A DNA stretch of 9,723 nucleotides from Candidatus Rhabdochlamydia sp. (lineage in GTDB: Bacteria; Chlamydiota; Chlamydiia; Chlamydiales; Rhabdochlamydiaceae). Positions 1 to 5,520 of this stretch are shown here, one piece after another (positions within the stretch are counted from its first letter, which is position 1; each line of letters begins with the position of its first letter). The translations under genes were made by a program, and so were the position numbers. The notes under the pieces were generated by a model, which saw only the letters and a list, made by a program, of their open reading frames with translations, made no database searches and was not told where the DNA came from. The stretch covers positions 1-9,723 of the forward strand of contig JASHXO010000133.1 of assembly GCA_030043495.1 (NCBI GenBank), written 5' to 3'.

Positions 1-770
1 TCGAACCGTGTCAAACGCGACAAGATTTCCACTCGTGTGGCAGCTGCAAAATAGTTTCCATAGAGGGTTGGTGCATTAGGGAGTGGGCTAAGAGGAGTGG
101 TCGTGTCCAAAGCCCCCAAACGCGGCACATTCTGAAAAAGGGCAACCTCGAAAGGATGAAGCGTACGTTCATCAGGAGACAATGCATCTTTGATATGGGC
201 CAAAGCCGGATGTTCTAGAACTTGGAGTTCATCTTGGGCAAAGAGTGGCCCTTCGCAAAATCCGAAGAGGTTCATATCTGCGAAGTTGGCCGTCCAATGG
301 ACAGTATCACCTGTTGAAGCATCATAGTGAAAAGGTCCGTTCACAGAAACGATGTGGGGCCTTGTCGGATTAAAAAGAGGATGTGATTCTAAAGAGTGTG
401 GATCATTCAAACCGAATTTTCTCACTGTGACCTGGTCTCCAACAGAACGGCCTTGTGCAATCTGATTATAGACGAACAATTTATTTGGGTTTGCAATGTG
501 ATGCCTGCACTGCGAAGGGTCAATAATCCGCGGAGAATGAAGTCCGAGAGTGCTCGTTAGGGTTTGAGTATTCATTCCAAAACATCTGCTGATAGAATCC
601 CAAATCTTTTTGAAACACTCGACAATTCTGTCCCAGACTTCGCCTGCCCAGAAAGGTGTTGCGGCCGTTTTTAGGACATCGACGGCTTTAGGAGGGGAAA
701 ATTTTTGCAAATTTTCCAGAGGTGGGAAATGAATAGCTTTTGAAGTATGATCTACAGGAGACAATGTCAT
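1..770 (-). CDS. Putative PARG-like macrodomain protein (5' part, runs off left edge)
   Basis: The reverse strand is open for 256 codons from ATG at 768-770 to the left edge, so the C-terminus is missing. Residues 40-65 (FWAGEVWDRIVECFKKIWDS and on) form a Trp/Cys-rich amphipathic stretch. Residues 162-190 carry NFAD, a Gly-containing loop and AQDELQVLEHPAL. This lines up with the catalytic segment of poly(ADP-ribose) glycohydrolases, (D)FAN..GGG...(V)QEE(I)RF...P.L. The second, catalytic Glu of QEE is kept (E181) and the first is Asp. The Gly-rich loop is degenerate (G170, G174). YGNYFAAA at 237-244 could be part of a second ligand loop. If the assignment holds, the protein would remove ADP-ribose polymers, possibly in a host cell. 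AAGG lies 6 nt before the start. The gene is divergent from the DMT gene at 1119. The family call rests on a motif only; a lineage-specific hypothetical protein is the alternative. Confidence 0.6.
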   Translation of the reverse strand, partial: MTLSPVDHTSKAIHFPPLENLQKFSPPKAVDVLKTAATPFWAGEVWDRIVECFKKIWDSISRCFGMNTQTLTSTLGLHSPRIIDPSQCRHHIANPNKLFVYNQIAQGRSVGDQVTVRKFGLNDPHSLESHPLFNPTRPHIVSVNGPFHYDASTGDTVHWTANFADMNLFGFCEGPLFAQDELQVLEHPALAHIKDALSPDERTLHPFEVALFQNVPRLGALDTTTPLSPLPNAPTLYGNYFAAATRVEILSRLTRF

Positions 771-796
771 AAAAAACCTTAAATTTTTCCCGCGTT

Positions 797-825
797 ATTG
801 TAATTGTAATATCCTTAGAAAACAA
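797..825 (-). promoter_or_regulatory. Candidate sigma70-type promoter for the PARG-like gene
   Basis: Read on the minus strand, TTGTTT (820-825) and TACAAT (797-802) are separated by 17 bp. Transcription would begin around 790, giving a leader of about 20 nt before the ATG at 770. The surrounding DNA is AT-rich, so a chance match is possible. Confidence 0.45.
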
Positions 826-925
826 GGGAGTTAATATTTGAAATTTTTGATTTTGGTTTGCAATTTGAAGTAACATATGTGCTTCCCTTTCAACGCTGTT
901 GGGATTTTTTAGACGCTGAAGTATA

Positions 926-962
926 CTAGTGCTCTGTAAACTTAATTTTTGCAGAGCACTAG
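926..962. repeat. 37-bp TA-flanked perfect inverted repeat (11-bp arms)
   Basis: CTAGTGCTCTG (926-936) and CAGAGCACTAG (952-962) are perfect reverse complements around a 15-nt spacer. Read inward, both ends begin GTGCTCTG-Y-AAA and each is bordered by a TA dinucleotide, as for the termini of TA-targeting elements such as the IS630/mariner group. It could be two fused terminal repeats left by such an element. It could also be an RNA hairpin, but neither strand has a U-run directly after the stem, so an intrinsic terminator is less likely. Confidence 0.55.
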
Positions 963-1080
963 AGACCTTAAATTTTGGCTTTCACTCGGAGGATCGCCGC
1001 AGGAGGATGACATTGCCAGCCGCGATGCCTGCGAAAAGTTGATTTCGTTTTTTGAGAAAAACCTCTATCCTAACTCACAA
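961..1080 (+). pseudogene. Short coding-like remnant, possibly 3' end of an alpha/beta hydrolase
   Basis: This stretch has higher GC than the intergenic DNA around it and is open in the frame of base 949. It reads RDLKFWLSLGGSPQEDD, then ASRDACEKLISFFEKNL. The second part resembles the final helix of dienelactone hydrolase-like alpha/beta hydrolases, where an A..(A)....FF...L pattern is common. There is no credible start and no stop where such a protein should end; the frame runs on into the DMT gene. I see no convincing promoter for the downstream gene inside it. A decayed gene end is an inference; non-coding leader is the alternative. Confidence 0.25.
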
Positions 1081-1118
1081 AGGATGTTATTCCACAGATC
1101 CTCGAAGGAGGCAAGAAC

Positions 1119-2000
1119 ATGTCTGAAGAAAAAGCAGTCAAAGAACAAAAGCTTCTGCAAGGGGCATTGTTGACTTTGCTTAGCGGCTTGTTCTATGCAT
1201 TCTACAGTTTGCTTGCAAAATGGACCCAACAAAAAGGCGTCAACTTTTTTCAGATCTCCTTCTTTACTTTTTTTGTCAGTTGGATCGGCCTGGTCCCTTA
1301 TCTTTTGACTAAGCAAATCCATGAGCTTAAGACGAGCCAATTCACTTGGCATTTATTGCGAACCATTTTTGGTCTTGGCATTGTCTATTTTCTAGTCGTC
1401 TCATTGCAGACGATTCCTCTTGTCGATGCGGTCATGCTCAATAATTCCGCGCCGATTTTCATGCCGATCACTGCTTATTTCATCTTGAAAATCCCAATCA
1501 ACCACCGTATCTGGTTTGCTATCGCTCTTGGCGTGATCGGCATCGGATTGATCTTAAGACCGGACAAACAGATGTTCAATGTAGGAGGCGTTTGGGGAAT
1601 CCTGTCCGCTGTGGCAGCTTCTTTGTCCTGGGTCTCTATCCGTAAGTTGAGTTATACAGAACCTGCGCCCAGAATCGTTTTTTATTTTTTGACAATGGCA
1701 ATGATCATTTCTGCTATCCCGTTAATTTGGACATGGCAGGCGCTGCAAAATTCTGTTTGGATTTTTGTAATTTTAATGGGGATTTGTTATCTCGGGACAC
1801 TCTACTGTTTTACACTGGCTGCCAAACGGGTTACGATAACTCTTGTCAGTATTCTTTTTTATTCAGTCATTGTGTTCACAGTGTTTTTAAATTGGCTTTT
1901 TTTTCATCTTCTTCCTAGTCTTTTGACAGTCCTGGGAATCGTTTTGGTGACAGGAGGTGGAATTTTTTCTCTATGGATTGAAGGGAGAAAATTGAAATGA
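1119..2000 (+). CDS. EamA-family (DMT superfamily) transporter, copy 1
   Basis: This 293-residue inner-membrane protein has about ten hydrophobic segments in two repeats (roughly residues 13-138 and 157-287), the layout and length of drug/metabolite transporters with two EamA domains. LVDA (101-104) followed by NNSAPIFMPI (108-117) is the usual conserved stretch at the end of the first EamA repeat. Members export or exchange amino acids, nucleosides, S-adenosylmethionine and other small molecules; chlamydial and rickettsial SAM carriers belong to the superfamily, but the substrate here cannot be read. The start is well set: AAGGAGG at 1105-1111 lies 7 nt before ATG. Its stop overlaps an ATG (ATGA at 1997-2000) opening the msrA remnant. 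A paralogue lies at 3231-4181. Confidence 0.92.
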   Translation: MSEEKAVKEQKLLQGALLTLLSGLFYAFYSLLAKWTQQKGVNFFQISFFTFFVSWIGLVPYLLTKQIHELKTSQFTWHLLRTIFGLGIVYFLVVSLQTIPLVDAVMLNNSAPIFMPITAYFILKIPINHRIWFAIALGVIGIGLILRPDKQMFNVGGVWGILSAVAASLSWVSIRKLSYTEPAPRIVFYFLTMAMIISAIPLIWTWQALQNSVWIFVILMGICYLGTLYCFTLAAKRVTITLVSILFYSVIVFTVFLNWLFFHLLPSLLTVLGIVLVTGGGIFSLWIEGRKLK

Positions 2001-2240
2001 ATGGGTCTCACACTGAAGAAGCGATCTTTTATGTGAATGACGAACAGAAAATGTTAGCCAAGAAATCCAAAGAGGCAATTGTTGAATGGAAAAGCCATCT
2101 ACACGCAAATCAGACCGTTAGACGTCTTTTATCCCGCTGAAGACTATCAGCAGGGGTTTTATGAGACAAATCCAGTCCATTACAAATCTTATCGGCGTTG
2201 CTGCCGCAGAGATGAGCGCTTAAAAGAATTATGGGGCTAA
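1997..2240 (+). pseudogene. msrA: Remnant of methionine sulfoxide reductase A (C-terminal part, frameshifted)
   Basis: In the frame of the ATG at 1997 the sequence reads GSHTEEAIFYVNDEQKMLAK, matching the MsrA core around GSQYRSAIFYHNEEQK, then stops at 2138-2140. One base out of phase it reads AIYTQIRPLDVFYPAEDYQQ and then GFYETNPVHYKSYRRCCRRD, ending LKELWG and TAA at 2238-2240, the typical MsrA C-terminus. The two frames join across the A-run at about 2090-2093, consistent with one extra A. The N-terminal half with the catalytic GCFW motif is absent, so even with the frame restored only about 80 of the usual 180-210 residues remain. It directly abuts the DMT gene, which suggests a rearrangement that deleted the 5' half. 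The protein family is clear; the deletion mechanism is inference. Confidence 0.88.
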
Positions 2241-2243
2241 ATT

Positions 2244-3122
2244 TTAAGCAAATAGGCGCTTGATCCAATCACAAATCCATTCCGCCCACTTCAATGGATT
2301 GAGATAGTCCCAGGATGATAATCCCATTTCAGAAGAATCAGACTGTATTGGAGGCTGGGCAATTGTCGTTGTTTGCGGAGTGAGAAGAGAGGGCATCGTT
2401 AAATGGATTTGCGAACCGACGAGATAATGGTCGCTGGCGACAATTTGTCCGGGAAGTGGCAATGGCTGCATTGCCATGGGAAACGCCGATCTTGCAAAAA
2501 TCCAATCGATTCTGCGATTCCTACCAATTTCTGATTCCTGAGTCGATCCGTCATGCTGAAAACCTGAAGTATTCATCATCGCTAGCCGCGAATTCACTCC
2601 GGCATATTGATCTTCATTAAAATCGCCCAAAACAATGGTTGCAGCTGTGTTGGTGGAATTTGTTAACCTGAGCAACTGTGCAAGTTGAGAATTTCCATTT
2701 TCACGATGCGGGCCGCCAAATAGATGTGTTGCCGCGACCTGATATGTTCGCTGCGTTTGTTGATCTTTTAAATCACAAATAATTGAATATCGAGTTTGCC
2801 CGGCAATAGTAGCATAGGAGGGACTGCTTTGGTTAGAAACCGCAAATCGGTTTGTTTTATAAAAAAAGGCAACTCCATCAGAGCTTGAACTGTGGCCAGT
2901 ATAGACCGCTTGATATTGAGGACCTAATCGATTTCTTAATGTTTGAAAGTTTTGTTGAGAGATTTCCTGTAGAGAGAAGATGTCGAGGTCGGCTTGCATC
3001 AAATTTTGACAAATCGATAATTCACGGGTGCCCCAATTAGTTCCTCCACTAGGAAGAAAAGGGATGGGAGTGCGAGCCGCAAACGTCGGATTCAGGACGT
3101 TGTAAGTGCCAACTTTGATCAT
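2244..3122 (-). CDS. Endonuclease/exonuclease/phosphatase-fold protein with Trp-rich C-terminal tail
   Basis: This 292-residue protein has the ordered motifs of the EEP (DNase I-like) metal-dependent phosphoesterase fold: TYNVLN with N8, LQE with E53, GVAFFYK (83-89), ATHLF with H133, GDFNED with D167 and N169, RIDWIF with D206, and SDH with D231 and H232. All expected catalytic and Mg-binding positions are present, so it should be active on DNA, RNA or a phosphoester lipid; the substrate is unknown. Residues 243-268 are a Thr/Gln/Pro/Ser-rich linker. The last 25 residues include WDYLNPLKWAEWICDWIKRL, an amphipathic Trp-rich tail not part of the fold. There is no N-terminal signal peptide. 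The start is backed by the promoter at 3153-3182 with a leader of about 25 nt; no clear Shine-Dalgarno is visible. A host-directed role is inference. Confidence 0.88.
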   Translation of the reverse strand: MIKVGTYNVLNPTFAARTPIPFLPSGGTNWGTRELSICQNLMQADLDIFSLQEISQQNFQTLRNRLGPQYQAVYTGHSSSSDGVAFFYKTNRFAVSNQSSPSYATIAGQTRYSIICDLKDQQTQRTYQVAATHLFGGPHRENGNSQLAQLLRLTNSTNTAATIVLGDFNEDQYAGVNSRLAMMNTSGFQHDGSTQESEIGRNRRIDWIFARSAFPMAMQPLPLPGQIVASDHYLVGSQIHLTMPSLLTPQTTTIAQPPIQSDSSEMGLSSWDYLNPLKWAEWICDWIKRLFA

Positions 3123-3152
3123 ATGTTAACAAATTAATTTAATAGGAAGGAA

Positions 3153-3182
3153 ATTATAGCATTTTTCTCGAGGGCAGGTCAA
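3153..3182 (-). promoter_or_regulatory. Sigma70-type promoter for the EEP-fold gene
   Basis: On the minus strand TTGACC (3177-3182) and a perfect TATAAT (3153-3158) are 18 bp apart. The predicted transcript starts near 3146, about 25 nt before the ATG at 3120-3122. This is the best promoter match in the window. Confidence 0.65.
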
Positions 3183-3230
3183 TAGCATAAAGCTGTATAA
3201 AAATTTTAAACAGGCGGTTTATAAGGGTTA

Positions 3231-4181
3231 TTGAACAAATATTCTTTTAGAGATAAAAACAAATTAATATGCGGAGGCAAATTGCGGTTTAGATTCTTTA
3301 GATCGAAAGAAGAATTTGAAAAAGGAGCTTTTTACATGCTCCTTTCCGCTGCGACGCTCTCTTTTTTCACGCTTTTTGCCAAATTCGGTACAGACAACAT
3401 CTCCTATTTTCTGCTCGTTTTCTTGCGCTTTGGGATCCCTCTTGTGCTTCTAATTCCATATCTATTGTGGTCGGCTTCGATCAAAGAACTATTCTTAAAG
3501 AGCAATTTCAAGATGCAACTTCTGCGATGCGGTTGTATTTTGATCTATCAATATTCGATCTTTTACTATTTAATGTATTCGACTTTGCTTGATGCTACAG
3601 TGATGCAAAATACAGCTCCGCTTTTCATGCCCATTTTAGAACGCGTTTTTTTTAAACATCGCTTTGAAAAAAAGGTTATTTTGAGCATTGCCATCTCTTT
3701 TATAGGTGTACTCTGTATTTTACAGCCCAATACGTCGATTTTTGCTAAGCTCAGTATTGCTGGGTTCTTAGCACCGCTTGGACAAGCGGGCTCGCAAGTT
3801 TTATATGGGCATCAGGCAAAGTATGAAAATCAAAAGTCCAATCTCTTTTATCTGTTTTTTTTGTGCTCAGTAGTTTCAGCGATCGTTTTCGTGTTCTCCA
3901 AAGAATTTTTCGGCGAAGTCAACTCATTGGAGCATTATTCTTCTTTGCTTTGGGTGAATATCATTTGTCTTGGTGTAGCCAGCATATTAAACCAATCTTT
4001 CAGAGGAGAAGCCTATAAACATGGCAAAGCGTCCGCACTTGCTCCTTTTCTTTATGGCTCGATCATTCTTTCAGCAATTTTAGATTGGGCAATTTTTCAT
4101 CATCTCCCCAATTGGCTTTCACTGATCGGCGCCATCCTCGTCATCGCCGGTGGATGGATCCAAGTTTATAAAAGAAGATGA
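3231..4181 (+). CDS. EamA-family (DMT superfamily) transporter, copy 2
   Basis: This inner-membrane protein (316 residues from the TTG at 3231) has about ten hydrophobic segments in two EamA repeats. LLDA (119-122) and NTAPLFMPI (127-135) match copy 1 at 1119-2000, so the two are paralogues, though clearly diverged elsewhere. Substrate unknown. The start is uncertain. TTG at 3231 has AAGGG only a few nt upstream. ATG at 3336 has AAAGGAG at 3321-3327 with ideal 8-nt spacing, but it would begin inside the first membrane segment, after KGAFY, which looks like conserved family sequence. I kept the longer form; its first 30 or so residues are basic and hydrophilic. The stop lies one base from the stop of the convergent MFS gene, leaving no room for a terminator between them. 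Confidence 0.9.
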   Translation: MNKYSFRDKNKLICGGKLRFRFFRSKEEFEKGAFYMLLSAATLSFFTLFAKFGTDNISYFLLVFLRFGIPLVLLIPYLLWSASIKELFLKSNFKMQLLRCGCILIYQYSIFYYLMYSTLLDATVMQNTAPLFMPILERVFFKHRFEKKVILSIAISFIGVLCILQPNTSIFAKLSIAGFLAPLGQAGSQVLYGHQAKYENQKSNLFYLFFLCSVVSAIVFVFSKEFFGEVNSLEHYSSLLWVNIICLGVASILNQSFRGEAYKHGKASALAPFLYGSIILSAILDWAIFHHLPNWLSLIGAILVIAGGWIQVYKRR

Positions 4182-4182
4182 T

Positions 4183-5382
4183 CTAACGTCGCGCTTTTTC
4201 TTCGTAGGTAACAAACACGCAGAGTAAGAACAGAAGAATCACAGGTCCGCTCAAAGAGGCAAATAAAGTCGAGAAGGAAATATGCAAGAATTTGTAAATG
4301 AGTCCTACGCCTTGGGATGCTAGGCCAAAACCCAGCATGTAGGTCCCGATCATCACCCCAGAAATCAGCGGTGCAATCGAGGTAAAGCGCTCTTGGGCAA
4401 AACCAATGCTAAGGGGCAGCATCGCCGAGCAACCTAGCCCAGCGATAGCAAATGACAAGAAAAGCCAAGATTCGCTGACAAAAGGATAAAGCAAGATCAG
4501 CCCGATCAGGATGATCGGCGGCATAGAACAGTAAAGGTAACGGGCTGGGACAACAAATGAGAGAAAGACAGTTGCAATCCTCCCTAAAGTGATTATGCCC
4601 CAAAAAAGCGAAAGAGCAAAGTCAGCGCTTGCCGGCATGAGGTGTTTCCCTTGATGTAAGAAAATCGGCCCCCAGTTGCCAAAGGTCGTCTCGCAAATCC
4701 CATACAGTAACGCAATCGCGATGAAGCTCCATAAGATCGGAGAAGCGATAGGCATTTTTTTCGAATTCGCTTTTTTCTCCACTATCAGTTGATGCGGATT
4801 TGGAAAGCCCACAAGCGCTGCCAAAAGCAATAAGAAATAAAGTGTTCCAATCCAGATCGGATCATACCACCATACCCCATGTTTGAGAAAGTAAGCAAAG
4901 GCCAGAGGCCCAATCGCAGTCCCAATGCCAAGACATGAATGCAACGCCGTCAGCGCAGTTTTCGGTCTTTTAGGAAAAAAGAAAAATGCAAAGGAATTCA
5001 AAGAGGTGAGCACTGCCCCGAAGCCAAGTCCAACACAAAGCATCAAAATCATAAAAAGCGGGAAGGAAATGGATATCTCCTTCAAATAGAGAGAGGCAAT
5101 CGCAAAAAACAGCATTGAAATAATATTGAAAATTTGCCCGATGCTGAAGACAGATTTGATGCCGATCCTTTTAGCGACCGTTCCTCCAAAAAAGGAGGCG
5201 AAAATTGCACCGACGAACATTGGCAAAAATAGAGCGCCGTATTGTTCGGGATTGAAAGAAAATCCGCTTGATGACGTGAGAAAATTACTTGCGGAAGGAA
5301 TCGTTGTAAATCCCACCCCTTGGACAAGGCCGATGAGAAAAAAAGTCGCTAAAACGAGAAGAGAGGATAATTTCTGCTTCAT
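4183..5382 (-). CDS. Major facilitator superfamily transporter
   Basis: This 399-residue protein has about twelve hydrophobic segments, with a basic central loop around residues 200-212 dividing two halves, as expected for an inner-membrane MFS secondary carrier. GGTVAKRIGIK (66-76) sits between segments 2 and 3 where MFS motif A lies. ICETTFGNWGPIFL (229-242) and FWGIITLGR (260-268) recall the fucose permease (FHS) branch, where an acidic residue and NW occur at the start of the second half, so a sugar-type substrate is possible but not shown. The start at 5382 has AAGG about 5 nt upstream. The gene is divergent from the GH63 glycosidase at 5521 across 138 bp, which could allow shared control, though I see no operator. 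Confidence 0.88.
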   Translation of the reverse strand: MKQKLSSLLVLATFFLIGLVQGVGFTTIPSASNFLTSSSGFSFNPEQYGALFLPMFVGAIFASFFGGTVAKRIGIKSVFSIGQIFNIISMLFFAIASLYLKEISISFPLFMILMLCVGLGFGAVLTSLNSFAFFFFPKRPKTALTALHSCLGIGTAIGPLAFAYFLKHGVWWYDPIWIGTLYFLLLLAALVGFPNPHQLIVEKKANSKKMPIASPILWSFIAIALLYGICETTFGNWGPIFLHQGKHLMPASADFALSLFWGIITLGRIATVFLSFVVPARYLYCSMPPIILIGLILLYPFVSESWLFLSFAIAGLGCSAMLPLSIGFAQERFTSIAPLISGVMIGTYMLGFGLASQGVGLIYKFLHISFSTLFASLSGPVILLFLLCVFVTYEEKARR

Positions 5383-5447
5383 ATAAGCCTTGTAGCAGAA
5401 ACTATAAATCTCGTGAACTTAGCTCTTTTTTAAACCATTCCTATTTC

Positions 5448-5477
5448 TTGCGATGTAATTAAAATTTTTAATATAAA
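5448..5477 (+). promoter_or_regulatory. Candidate sigma70-type promoter for the GH63 glycosidase
   Basis: TTGCGA (5448-5453) and TATAAA (5472-5477) are 18 bp apart. Transcription would start near 5484, placing the two-codon minicistron at 5507 within the leader. The area is very AT-rich, so confidence is limited. Confidence 0.4.
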
Positions 5478-5496
5478 TAAATTAATTCAGAATGAT

Positions 5497-5515
5497 AGAA
5501 GGCTTTATGAGTTAA
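5497..5515 (+). other. Two-codon minicistron (Met-Ser-stop) just before the glycosidase start
   Basis: AGAAGG (5497-5502) is followed by ATG AGT TAA (5507-5515), and the glycosidase ATG comes 5 nt later at 5521 in another frame. The main ATG has no good Shine-Dalgarno of its own; the only purine-rich site serves the minicistron better. Translation may reach the main gene by termination and reinitiation. This is inference from spacing, and chance is quite possible. Confidence 0.3.
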
Positions 5516-5520
5516 GCAAA

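Noticed and set aside
688..876. Minus-strand open frame of 62 codons over the start of the PARG-like gene
   Set aside because: It overlaps the better supported frame starting at 770, has no recognisable family features, and its composition looks like AT-rich leader.
1065..1352. Minus-strand 95-codon frame across the start of the first DMT gene
   Set aside because: Antisense shadow of a strongly supported transporter, with low-complexity Lys/Gln-rich sequence and no domain features.
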